Origin: Paracoccaceae bacterium | GTDB lineage: Bacteria; Pseudomonadota; Alphaproteobacteria; Rhodobacterales; Rhodobacteraceae | Assembly: GCA_028874915.1 (NCBI GenBank) | Contig: JAPPHA010000116.1 | Location: 62,001-126,000, forward strand | Reading direction: 5' to 3' | DNA length: 64,000 bases | Shown: positions 52,882 to 61,285 of the stretch, in pieces | Position numbering within the stretch: position 1 is the stretch's first letter | Layout: the number at the start of each line of letters is the position of its first letter | Position numbers and translations under genes: made by a program | Notes under the pieces: model-generated | Told to the model about the DNA's origin: nothing | Seen by the model: the letters and a program-made list of their open reading frames with translations, nothing else | Database searches by the model: none

Positions 52882-53887
52882 TGGTGCTGTCCTTGCGCCG
52901 TACCGCCGCCAGCTGCGCCAGGGTCAGGGCGAAGAGGACCACACCGAGGACAACCGATGCGGCTGAAGCGAGGCCGAAGTTCTGAACCTGGTTGCTGAAG
53001 CCCGTGTTGTAGATGTACTGCACGATGAACTGCGTCGCCGTTCCGGGACCTCCGCCGGTCAGGACAAACACCTCATCGAAAATCTGCACCCCCTTGATCA
53101 GCGCCAGCACGATAACAACCAACATGTTCGGCCAGAGAAGGGGCAGTGTGATCCTCCAGAAAACCCGCTCCCGCTTTGTACCGTCCATTTCCGCCGCTTC
53201 GTAGAGATCCGGAGGAATGGCCTGCAGCCCGGCGAGGAGAATCAGCGTGTAGAAGCCCATATGAGCCCATATCGACACGAAGATTGCCCAGAACATCGCC
53301 CATTGCGGGCTCACGAAGAACAGGATTTTCTCAAGGCCGATGCTGACAAGAAAGGCATTCAGGATTCCGTCGCGAAGCAGGATCCACTTCCAGACCAGCG
53401 CCACCACCACTGGCGACAGAAGCACCGGAAAAAAGTAGACGGCCCGGAAGAACCCCCGGCCGTAAATGTCGCGGTTGAGGATCAGTGCCGTGATCAGCGA
53501 GAACAGCACCAGAAAAAAGACCTGGAATGACACGAAAACGAAGGTGTTGAAAATTCCGCGCCAGAACCGGTCTTCCCGGCAGGAGCCTGAATCCACGAAA
53601 TTCTCGCAATCAAGCAGGAATCCGTATTGCTCGGTGCCAACGTAGACGCGATCGGAAAGGAACAGATTCGTGCCACCCGTCAGCGAGAAGGCGAAATTGA
53701 CGAAGAGCGGGACGACGACAAAGATTCCGAAGAACCCGAGATTCGGAATCAGGAAGACATAGGGCATTCGGCCGATTCCGGCCACCCGCTGGACGGCGCG
53801 CAACGGATAGTCGACGAGCGCGCCCAGCAACCGCAGTGGCGCCCATGCGATGTCGGCAAGACTTGGCCTGGGTTGAACGATGGACAT
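52874..53887 (-). CDS. Carbohydrate ABC transporter permease (MalF-like)
   Basis: A 337-residue inner-membrane permease, about six membrane segments, EAA loop YEAAEMDGTKRERVFWRITL (about residue 230). The periplasmic loop after the first helix holds two cysteines (LLDCENFVDSGSCRED) that could form a disulfide. The ATG at 53887 is preferred to an earlier TTG. It follows the binding-protein gene and a strong hairpin. Confidence 0.9.
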   Translation of the reverse strand: MSIVQPRPSLADIAWAPLRLLGALVDYPLRAVQRVAGIGRMPYVFLIPNLGFFGIFVVVPLFVNFAFSLTGGTNLFLSDRVYVGTEQYGFLLDCENFVDSGSCREDRFWRGIFNTFVFVSFQVFFLVLFSLITALILNRDIYGRGFFRAVYFFPVLLSPVVVALVWKWILLRDGILNAFLVSIGLEKILFFVSPQWAMFWAIFVSIWAHMGFYTLILLAGLQAIPPDLYEAAEMDGTKRERVFWRITLPLLWPNMLVVIVLALIKGVQIFDEVFVLTGGGPGTATQFIVQYIYNTGFSNQVQNFGLASAASVVLGVVLFALTLAQLAAVRRKDSTNV

Positions 53888-53941
53888 GTCCGAACCCGGT
53901 TGGAAGGATTCCGCCGGCAAGGACGCCGACGGGAACTGGGG

Positions 53942-53973
53942 GTCCCGGCCCGATTGGACGGTCGGGCCGGGAC
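53942..53973. promoter_or_regulatory. Perfect 12-bp stem-loop after the sugar-binding-protein gene
   Basis: GTCCCGGCCCGA and TCGGGCCGGGAC form a perfect 12-bp stem around an 8-base loop. It lies 12 bases past the binding-protein stop (53986, minus strand) and about 55 before the permease ATG. There is no T-run. It is the third hairpin of this type in the window and probably raises the ratio of binding protein to permease. Confidence 0.65.
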
Positions 53974-53985
53974 GGCGTGCGGAGA

Positions 53986-55269
53986 TCAGTTGCGTGCCTT
54001 TTCGGCGAGTTGCTGTTCCACGTCCTGGGTCATTCGCTCATAGGCTTCGTCAAGGGTGATCTCGCCAACGATCGCCTCGCCGAGGCGGGAAATCAGTGCG
54101 TTGAACATCACCCGGTTGCTCGGATAGCCCTGAAGCGCAAAGGCGATGGGCGAAATGGATGGCACGGCACCGGCAAAGGTTTCGAGCGCATGCTTCGCCC
54201 GGGGATCGTCGGTATCGAAATCGACACCACCCGCGGCAAGACCGAGATGGCCGGGAATGAACAAGGTCCGACCGTAGAATTCGGCCAGAACCTTTTCACT
54301 CGACAGATAGTCCATCAGCTTGCCGACGGCATCAGGATGCTCCGTGTCCTTCATGGCGACGAGCGCCGCACCTCCGGGCATGCCGGAGCAGGCGGCCGGG
54401 CCGCAGGGGGCGGGTACGGCCCACCAGTCGAAGGCGTCGCCGATCTTTGAAGCAAACTGCGGGATCTGCCAGGAGCCGCTCATGTACATGACGACCTGCG
54501 CGTTGGCGAAATCTTCATTGGCGCCGAGATAGGAAGACCCCGAGACCGAACCCCAGAGTTCCTTGGCCATGGTTCCATCCTGGTGCCAGTCGTGGAGACG
54601 TTGGGTCATCGACTTCAACCCGTCGTCGACCAGCGCCGGATTGCCCTCGGAATCGAACATCATCGCGCCCATGGAGATGGCGGGGCCGGAGACCCGGTGG
54701 CCTGAACGGTCCCAAGCCATCGGAATCGGGATGTCGAGCGCATCGGCGACTGTATTCACGGCCGTGGCCCAGTCATCCCAGGTGGCGCCGTCGCCCGGCA
54801 TGTCGACACCGGCTTGTTCAAACAACGTTCGGTTCACATAGGGGCCGGTCACCGTGAGCTGGGTCATGAAACCGGAAATCGCGGAGTCGTCACCCGGCTG
54901 GCGAAGCCAGCGCAGGAACGGTCCGAAATTGGCCTCCCAGTAGGCCGGATCGGCAATGTGCGGCGTCAGGTCGAGGTAGTGTTCCGACAGCCCGCCAAGG
55001 TCCGTGACCCGGGCGATATCCGGGCCTTCCCCGGCTGCCAACTGGACCGGCAGGCTCTCCAGAATGGCCTTGTAGGGGACCACGTCCAACGTGACGCTGA
55101 CGTCCGGGTTGGCTGCCTCGTACCGGTCGAGGATCTCGCGCATGACTTCGCCCTCGATGCCGTCGTTGTACCAGGTCATCCGCAATTCGGTCTGACCCGA
55201 GACGGCGGTGGACATCGCCGACAAGGCGATGGCGCCGGCGGACATTGTCAAAAGGAACCGTGAATTCAT
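53986..55269 (-). CDS. Extracellular solute-binding protein (carbohydrate ABC importer)
   Basis: A 427-residue periplasmic receptor. The signal peptide (MNSRFLLTMSAGAIALSAMS, cleavage near VSG-QT) is followed by a family 1 binding domain (WYNDGIEGEVMREILDRYEA; GEGPDIARVTDLGGLSEHYL). The ATG at 55269 has GGAG eight bases upstream. A short cysteine pair (APCGPAACSG) lies near residue 300. It is the first gene of the minus-strand importer operon, divergent from uxuA, so the ligand is probably a hexuronate or a short uronate-containing oligosaccharide. Confidence 0.9.
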   Translation of the reverse strand: MNSRFLLTMSAGAIALSAMSTAVSGQTELRMTWYNDGIEGEVMREILDRYEAANPDVSVTLDVVPYKAILESLPVQLAAGEGPDIARVTDLGGLSEHYLDLTPHIADPAYWEANFGPFLRWLRQPGDDSAISGFMTQLTVTGPYVNRTLFEQAGVDMPGDGATWDDWATAVNTVADALDIPIPMAWDRSGHRVSGPAISMGAMMFDSEGNPALVDDGLKSMTQRLHDWHQDGTMAKELWGSVSGSSYLGANEDFANAQVVMYMSGSWQIPQFASKIGDAFDWWAVPAPCGPAACSGMPGGAALVAMKDTEHPDAVGKLMDYLSSEKVLAEFYGRTLFIPGHLGLAAGGVDFDTDDPRAKHALETFAGAVPSISPIAFALQGYPSNRVMFNALISRLGEAIVGEITLDEAYERMTQDVEQQLAEKARN

Positions 55270-55341
55270 TGTGAATCTCCATTGCGTTTCATCGAAATGC
55301 CGGTTCGCCTGACGGCGGACCGTGCGGGCATCCGGTGATAG

Positions 55342-55365
55342 TAATGCACCGTCTCTGTTATGCAC
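55342..55365. promoter_or_regulatory. Direct repeats in the divergent uronate promoter region
   Basis: TAATGCAC (55342-55349) and TTATGCAC (55358-55365) are 16 bases apart, about 1.5 helix turns. They lie in the 314-base region between the binding-protein gene and uxuA. They could be a regulator site for both operons. No regulator gene is next to them, so this is tentative. Confidence 0.3.
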
Positions 55366-55583
55366 AACATTCAATCAGGCTGTCCGAAAAGCCCGATTGC
55401 AATACACGCCCTGCGGAATCGGATTGATCCAAGGTCGGCCGCTGCCGTGATGTCGCGGGATGGCCACAGAATGCACAACGGACCGGTTGCACCGCCACGC
55501 GGGCCAGCGTACGGACGCTGTGGCAACCTGAGCGAAACCGGCCTGAATCCGGGAACGATCGGGGCCGGACAGGACGGAGGGAC

Positions 55584-56804
55584 ATGCGGCAGCTGTGGAG
55601 ATGGTTCGGCCCCGCCGACGGCGTCTCGCTTTCCGATGCCCGTCAGGCCGGAGCCGAGGGGATCGTGACAGCACTCCACCATGTGCCCACGGGCGACGTC
55701 TGGACACCGGAGGCGATCGCCGAGCGGCAGCGGGACGTGGCGTTCCTGGAGGATGGTCGGTCCAGCGGTCTGGCGTGGGAACTCGTTGAGAGCCTGCCGG
55801 TGTCGGAGGCCATCAAGACCCGCTCCGGGGACTGGTCGGGCGACATCGAACGCTACTGCCAGTCCCTCGAGAACATTTCTGACGCCGGAATCAATACGGT
55901 CTGCTACAATTTCATGCCGGTTCTCGACTGGACCCGCACCGACCTGGCGGCACCGATGGCCCATGGCGGAACGGCGATGCGCTTCGATCTGGTCGTATTT
56001 GCGGCCTTCGACCTGCACATCCTCGGCCGGTCGGGTGCCGTCAGCGACTACGACGGTGCGATCGTACGCGAGGCAAATGCGCGGATCCGGACCCTGGACA
56101 CGATCGAACGGTCGAAACTTGCGGAGAACATTTCCGCCGGCCTTCCGGGCGCCGAGGAACACTGGTCCCTTGGATCCCTTCGGGATCGGCTCGAAGACTA
56201 TGCTGGTCTGGGTCGGGACCAGCTCTTCCAGAACCATGTTGCCTTCCTGGAAGCCGTCGCTCCCGTGGCGGAACGGGTCGGGGTTCGCCTCTGCTGCCAC
56301 CCGGATGATCCGCCGTTTCCGCTTCTCGGCCTCCCGCGGGTGGTCTCGACAGCCGACGACTATCGGGCCCTTTTTGATGCCGTGCCGAGTCCCGCTGTCG
56401 GGATCACCTTCTGCACCGGCAGCCTGGGTGTTCGACCGGACAACGACCTTCCCGCCATGGCCAGGGAATTTGGTCCGAGACTGTTCTTTGCCCATCTGAG
56501 AAACGTCAGCCGGGATCGCAATCGGATTCCCTGCTCGTTCTTCGAAGATGAACATCTCGAGGGGGACACCGACATGGTGACGGTGATCGATGTCCTTCTC
56601 GCTGAAGAACGTCGCCGCGCCGCAGTCGGTTGCCCGGATTTCGAGATCCCGATGCGTCCCGATCATGGGCAGGACATCCTGTCCGATTCCGGATCGGGCA
56701 GCCAGCCTGGCTACCCGGCTGTTGGCCGATTGAAAGGGCTTGCCGAACTCCGTGGGGTGATGCGGGCGCTTCAGGCCGTGGACGCGCGAAGATCCGGCGT
56801 GTGA
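55584..56804 (+). CDS. uxuA: Mannonate dehydratase
   Basis: Converts D-mannonate to 2-keto-3-deoxy-D-gluconate. The 406-residue protein has the UxuA pattern: LWRWFGPADGVSL at the start, then INTVCYNFMPVLDWTRTDL, CCHPDDPP with metal-binding Cys/His, ITFCTGSLGVRPDNDL, FAHLRNVSRD and a C-terminal RPDHGQDI. Length fits the family. The ATG at 55584 has GGAGGG just upstream. It is the first gene of the plus-strand uronate operon; 180 bases follow before the ATPase gene. Confidence 0.95.
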   Translation: MRQLWRWFGPADGVSLSDARQAGAEGIVTALHHVPTGDVWTPEAIAERQRDVAFLEDGRSSGLAWELVESLPVSEAIKTRSGDWSGDIERYCQSLENISDAGINTVCYNFMPVLDWTRTDLAAPMAHGGTAMRFDLVVFAAFDLHILGRSGAVSDYDGAIVREANARIRTLDTIERSKLAENISAGLPGAEEHWSLGSLRDRLEDYAGLGRDQLFQNHVAFLEAVAPVAERVGVRLCCHPDDPPFPLLGLPRVVSTADDYRALFDAVPSPAVGITFCTGSLGVRPDNDLPAMAREFGPRLFFAHLRNVSRDRNRIPCSFFEDEHLEGDTDMVTVIDVLLAEERRRAAVGCPDFEIPMRPDHGQDILSDSGSGSQPGYPAVGRLKGLAELRGVMRALQAVDARRSGV

Positions 56805-56986
56805 CGCGTGCCGCACTCCTGGACCGGTCCCGACGGAATGGGATCGGACAAGGCAGGCGCGTGCTGCCGGGAAGTCAACGGACGGACCCGGTCGGGGTTC
56901 GGCGCGGATTCGGGTCCGAAAATGTTCAATTCCCGGCGGATTCCGGATAAGGTCCGACCTCGTGTGCCGACGCGAGGCTGGGACTG

Positions 56987-58063
56987 ATGACAGAAATCGT
57001 CCTCGAGAACGTCTACAAGTCGTATGGTTCGGTGGAGGTCATCCATGGCGTCAGCCTGCGGGTCGAGAGCGGCGAATTCGTTGTGTTCGTCGGCCCGTCT
57101 GGTTGCGGGAAGTCGACCCTCCTGAGAATCATCGCCGGTCTTGAGGATGTGACCCGCGGGGACGTCCGGATCGACGGAGAGTCCGTTCGCCATGTCAGCG
57201 CCTCGGAACGCGGGTTGGCGATGGTGTTTCAGTCCTATGCGCTCTACCCGCACATGACCGTCTACAAGAACATGGCCTTTGGTCTCGAGAACTCGAAACT
57301 GCCGAAGACCGAAATCGATCGGCTGGTGTCGGAAGCTGCCGAGATGCTGCAGATTACCCCCTATCTTCAACGACGCCCGAAGGCCCTTTCAGGCGGGCAG
57401 CGGCAGAGGGTCGCCATCGGCCGGGCCATTGTTCGGGATCCGAAGGCTTTCCTGTTCGACGAGCCATTGTCCAATCTCGACGCCGAACTCCGGGTCGCCA
57501 TGCGCAAGGAACTCTCTGCGCTCTACCAGAAGATTGGCGGCACGATGATTTACGTCACCCATGACCAGACTGAGGCCATGACCCTGGCCGACCGGATCGT
57601 GGTCCTCCAGGACGGGGTGGTGGAACAGTCCGGTCGACCGCTCGATCTCTACAACAGCCCGCGCAATGTCTTCGTCGCCGGTTTCATCGGGTCCCCGAAG
57701 ATGAACCTCATGGACGCCCGTTCTGTCGAGGGCGCATTTGTCGCCGGGTCCGACCGGATCGAGGTTCCTCCGGTTGACGGTGTGGTCCCGGGACAGGAAG
57801 TGACCCTCGGCATCCGCCCGGAACACCTGGAGGTCGCCGATCCGGAGACGGCTGACTTTGCGGCCCGGGTCGATTTCTCGGAACAGCTGGGCGGAGAGAC
57901 CTATTTCTATTGCACAGTCGAGGGGATTCCGCAGCTCACCGTCCATCGCATCGGACAGCACCCGGTCCGGAATGGAGAACATCTGCATCTCAGGTTCGAC
58001 CGCCGGCAACTGCATCTGTTCGACGCCGCCGGACAAGTGATTGCCAACGGCCTTCCGGAGTGA
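56987..58063 (+). CDS. ABC transporter ATP-binding protein (UgpC/MalK-like)
   Basis: A 358-residue ATPase with Walker A GPSGCGKST (about residues 36-44), Q-loop FQSYALYPHMTV, signature LSGGQRQR, Walker B FLFDEPLSNLDAE, switch THDQTEAMTLAD and a C-terminal OB-type domain. It is probably the energiser of the divergent importer (binding protein and permeases at 51808-55269), which has no ATPase of its own. It is coupled to the next gene by a GTGA overlap. Confidence 0.93.
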   Translation: MTEIVLENVYKSYGSVEVIHGVSLRVESGEFVVFVGPSGCGKSTLLRIIAGLEDVTRGDVRIDGESVRHVSASERGLAMVFQSYALYPHMTVYKNMAFGLENSKLPKTEIDRLVSEAAEMLQITPYLQRRPKALSGGQRQRVAIGRAIVRDPKAFLFDEPLSNLDAELRVAMRKELSALYQKIGGTMIYVTHDQTEAMTLADRIVVLQDGVVEQSGRPLDLYNSPRNVFVAGFIGSPKMNLMDARSVEGAFVAGSDRIEVPPVDGVVPGQEVTLGIRPEHLEVADPETADFAARVDFSEQLGGETYFYCTVEGIPQLTVHRIGQHPVRNGEHLHLRFDRRQLHLFDAAGQVIANGLPE

Positions 58064-59115
58064 CGCGACCCTTCGGTTTTGCTCTCGTCGGAACCGGCAT
58101 GGCGGCTTTGCCGCATGGCCGGGCGCTGGCTGAACTCCATCCGGACCCGGGAATGATCGCTGTCCATTCCCGCCGTGCCGCCGGTCGCGAGGCATTTGCC
58201 GCCCAATTCGGATTTCGGCCGGTCGAACGGTTCGAGTCGATCCTCAACGACCCGTCGATCGACGCAGTGATTCTGGCGACGCCGCCCGACCAGCGGCGTC
58301 CGCTGGTGGTCGGACTGGCGGCAGCCGGCAAGCATATCCTGTCGGAAAAACCGCTCGAACGCAGTACTGCTGCTGCCGGCGGCATTGCCGGCATCTGCCG
58401 GAATCAGGGCGTCCGTCTCGGCGTCGTATTCCAGCATCGTTACCGCCCGGCGGTGCGGGCGCTGGCCGAGCGGCTGGCCTTCGGTCACCTCGGTGCCATC
58501 CGTCTCGTCCGGGCCGAAGTCCCGTGGTGGCGTCCGCAAAGTTATTACGATGAACCCGGGCGTGGCAGCCTCGAACGGGACGGCGGCGGGGTGTTGATCA
58601 GCCAGGCAATCCATACCCTTGATCTCCTGTTGTATCTCGTCGGTCCGGTCACCGAGGTCCAGGCCCTGGCTGCGACCTCCTCCTTTCACCGGATGGAGAC
58701 CGAGGATTTCGCCGTGGCCGGATTGCGCTTCGCCTGCGGGGCGCCGGGATCGGTCCTGGCCACAACGGCCGCCTGGCCCGGAACGGGTGAATCGATTCGG
58801 CTCGACTGCGACTTGGCCTCCGCAATCCTCGGTGACGGGCAACTGCGGCTCCTCTGGCGGGACGGGCGGGAGGAAACGATCGGACAGCGGGCCGGAACCG
58901 GCAGCGGGGCCGACCCGATGGCCTTCCCCTACGACTGGCACCGCGACCTGATCGCGGCATTCCGGAATCGGGTTCGGAAGGGTGAGAACCCGGAGGTCTC
59001 CGGTGAGGACGGCCTGGCCGTCCAGGGTCTGATCGAGGCGATGATCCAGTCCTCGGCCGAAGGAAAGAGGATCCGGTTGTCGCATTCGGGCGACCGCCTG
59101 CTGCCGTCATGCTGA
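58060..59115 (+). CDS. Gfo/Idh/MocA-family oxidoreductase (first of three)
   Basis: NAD(P)-dependent sugar oxidoreductase of 351 residues. The N-terminal Rossmann motif FALVGTGMAALPHGRAL is followed by ILSEKPLERS, the family EKP motif with catalytic Lys. A C-terminal alpha/beta domain has RLGVVFQHRYRPAVRAL and GGVLISQAIHTLDLL (His-x3-D). The start is the GTG at 58060, overlapping the ATPase stop by four bases. The substrate is probably a uronate or uronate-containing sugar. Confidence 0.9.
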   Translation: MTRPFGFALVGTGMAALPHGRALAELHPDPGMIAVHSRRAAGREAFAAQFGFRPVERFESILNDPSIDAVILATPPDQRRPLVVGLAAAGKHILSEKPLERSTAAAGGIAGICRNQGVRLGVVFQHRYRPAVRALAERLAFGHLGAIRLVRAEVPWWRPQSYYDEPGRGSLERDGGGVLISQAIHTLDLLLYLVGPVTEVQALAATSSFHRMETEDFAVAGLRFACGAPGSVLATTAAWPGTGESIRLDCDLASAILGDGQLRLLWRDGREETIGQRAGTGSGADPMAFPYDWHRDLIAAFRNRVRKGENPEVSGEDGLAVQGLIEAMIQSSAEGKRIRLSHSGDRLLPSC

Positions 59116-60122
59116 CGCTGGGCGTCATCGGCGTCGAACACCGCCATATCTATGGCCAGCTTGCGGGCATGCTGGCGATCGGTTGCCGTTGCAAGGGATG
59201 GTGGACGGACGGCGAACCGCAGCCGGTTGCCGGATTTCGCCGACGGTTTCCGACCGTCCCGCGCTTTGATGACAGGCGACGGATCCTCGATGATCCGGAC
59301 ATCGATCTTGTCCTGATCGCGGACGTCCCTGTGCGCCGCGCTGACCGTGCCATTGAAGCCATGGCGGCCGGAAAGGATGTGATGACCGACAAGCCGGGCT
59401 GCACATCAGTCAGGCAGCTGGCCGAATTGCGCCGGACCGTTGGCGAGACCGGACGTATCTGGTCGGTCGATTTCTCGGAGCGCTTCGAGGTTCCGGCGGT
59501 GACACGGGCGCTGGAACTGATCCGGCAGGGCGCGATCGGACGTGTGGTGCAGACGGTCGGACTGGGGCCGCACCGGCTCAATCGGGAGACCCGACCGGGC
59601 TGGTTCTTTCGAGAAGATCAGACAGGCGGCATTCTCTGTGATATCGGGTCGCACCAGATCGACCAGTTCCTTGTCTTTACCGGCTCCCGGACAGCGGAGA
59701 TCGTCGCGGCCACGGTGGGGAATTTCGCCAATCCGGAAGATCCGGGACTTCAGGATTTCGGCGAGATCCTGATCAGGGGCGACGGCGGATCGGGGTATGT
59801 GCGGGTAGACTGGTACACGCCGGATGCGTTGCCGAACTGGGGCGACGGACGGCTGACCGTTCTCGGTACCGAGGGCTACATCGAACTCCGGAAGTACGTC
59901 GATGTCGCCGGCCGGCCGGGCACCGATCACCTGTTCATCGTCAATGGCGAGCGTTGCGACCATGAAAACGCTGGCAATGCCGATCTCCCGTACTTCCGCG
60001 ATCTAGCCTGTGATGTCCGGGACCGCACCGAGACCGCGATGCCCCAAGACCACTGTTTCCGGGTTTTCGAGCTGGCGCTCGAGGCCCAGAGAATCGCCAC
60101 CCGCCTTGGCCACGGCGGCTGA
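59109..60122 (+). CDS. Gfo/Idh/MocA-family oxidoreductase (second of three)
   Basis: A 337-residue oxidoreductase. The nucleotide-binding loop is shortened (LGVIGVEHRHIYGQLAGML), with V-E-H-R where G-x-G-x-x-G is usual. The family Lys lies in MTDKPGCTSVRQL (D-K-P in place of E-K-P). GGILCDIGSHQIDQFLVF carries the catalytic His and Asp. The start overlaps the previous gene by seven bases. The degenerate dinucleotide motif suggests an altered cofactor site or tightly bound cofactor. Confidence 0.88.
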   Translation: MLTLGVIGVEHRHIYGQLAGMLAIGCRCKGWWTDGEPQPVAGFRRRFPTVPRFDDRRRILDDPDIDLVLIADVPVRRADRAIEAMAAGKDVMTDKPGCTSVRQLAELRRTVGETGRIWSVDFSERFEVPAVTRALELIRQGAIGRVVQTVGLGPHRLNRETRPGWFFREDQTGGILCDIGSHQIDQFLVFTGSRTAEIVAATVGNFANPEDPGLQDFGEILIRGDGGSGYVRVDWYTPDALPNWGDGRLTVLGTEGYIELRKYVDVAGRPGTDHLFIVNGERCDHENAGNADLPYFRDLACDVRDRTETAMPQDHCFRVFELALEAQRIATRLGHGG

Positions 60123-60126
60123 ACCG

Positions 60127-61284
60127 TTGCGGTACCGGGTCGCCATTCTCGGCGGAGGAGTCGGTGCCGAACATCTGGAAGGCTGGCTGACGCTCGGTGA
60201 CCGGTTCCGGGTGGTCGCGATCTGCGACATCGACCGGGAACGGGCGGAACGTCTTGCGGCGCGGGCGAATCGGGCCGGAGGCCGCGGAACGCGACGGAAC
60301 TCCGGGACCGTCGGGGCCTCGCGGATCACCGGCGACATCGCCTCGGTTCTGGCGGATCCTGAGGTGGACATCGTCGACATTTGCCTGCCGCCCGCCCTGC
60401 ATGCGTCGGTTGCGACCGATGCTCTCCGGGCCGGAAAGCACGTGATATGTGAAAAACCGTTTGCCGGATGTCTGGATGCGGCCGACCGCCTGGCGGAAGA
60501 AGCCCGGGCGGCGGGACGACTCCTGGTTCCTGTGTTCCAGTATCGTTTCGGGCCCGGCATCGCCGCCCTCCGGCGCCTGCAGGCCGACGGACTGGCCGGG
60601 ACCGCGCTGGCCGGATCGCTGGAGACGCACTGGGACCGCCGTGCCGGCTACTACCGGAATTCCTGGCGGGGTCGGTGGGACGGAGAACTGGGTGGAGCTG
60701 TTCTGACCCATGCGATTCACATACACGACCTTGCGACCGGGATCGCCGGGCCGGTCACGGAACTGTCGGCATTTGCGTCAACACGGGTCAACCCTGTCGA
60801 GACCGAAGATTGCGCGGCCATCTGCATGATGACCGCCAGCGGAACCATGCTGACCTCATCGATCACGCTTGGCGCCTCCCGAGACCGTTCACGTCTCCGT
60901 TTGATCTTCGAAGGGTTGACCGCCGAGAGTGGAACGGCTCCCTATGACCCCGGCGGCATGGGCTGGCGATTCACGGCAAGGGCAACCGAACACCAGGATC
61001 GCGTCGACAGGCTGGTGGCCGAGAGTGGTGGTGTCGATACAGTCATGCAGCGAGGATATGCCGGTCTGTTCAATGCAGTTGCGGACAGCCTTGATGGCCT
61101 TGACGACGGCGATCGTTGTCCGTTGCCGACGCCGAGTGACGGCGTGGCGTCGATCGAACTGGTGAGTGCCATCTATCAGGCTGCACGAAGCGGTGAACGG
61201 GTGAGGCTTCCTCTCGACCGGGATCTCCCGATCTGCCGGACCCTGGCGCCGGTGATTCCCGCTGGCGATCCGAGCGGAGGTTGA
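60127..61284 (+). CDS. Gfo/Idh/MocA-family oxidoreductase (third of three)
   Basis: About 385 residues from a TTG at 60127 (a TTG at 60109 is also possible). Features are VAILGGGVGAEHLEGWL at the start, VICEKPFAG with the catalytic Lys, PVFQYRFGPGIAAL, and GGAVLTHAIHIHDLATGI with the catalytic His. It follows the second oxidoreductase gene by four bases and precedes uxaC by one base. Sequence differences among the three copies indicate distinct steps rather than recent duplication. Confidence 0.88.
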   Translation: MRYRVAILGGGVGAEHLEGWLTLGDRFRVVAICDIDRERAERLAARANRAGGRGTRRNSGTVGASRITGDIASVLADPEVDIVDICLPPALHASVATDALRAGKHVICEKPFAGCLDAADRLAEEARAAGRLLVPVFQYRFGPGIAALRRLQADGLAGTALAGSLETHWDRRAGYYRNSWRGRWDGELGGAVLTHAIHIHDLATGIAGPVTELSAFASTRVNPVETEDCAAICMMTASGTMLTSSITLGASRDRSRLRLIFEGLTAESGTAPYDPGGMGWRFTARATEHQDRVDRLVAESGGVDTVMQRGYAGLFNAVADSLDGLDDGDRCPLPTPSDGVASIELVSAIYQAARSGERVRLPLDRDLPICRTLAPVIPAGDPSGG

Positions 61285-61285
61285 C

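Noticed and set aside
55371..56816. 481-codon minus-strand frame opposite uxuA
   Set aside because: The plus strand is clearly mannonate dehydratase, so this is an antisense shadow.
57907..59085. Long minus-strand frame opposite the first Gfo/Idh/MocA gene
   Set aside because: It shows no recognisable domain and the plus-strand gene is convincing.
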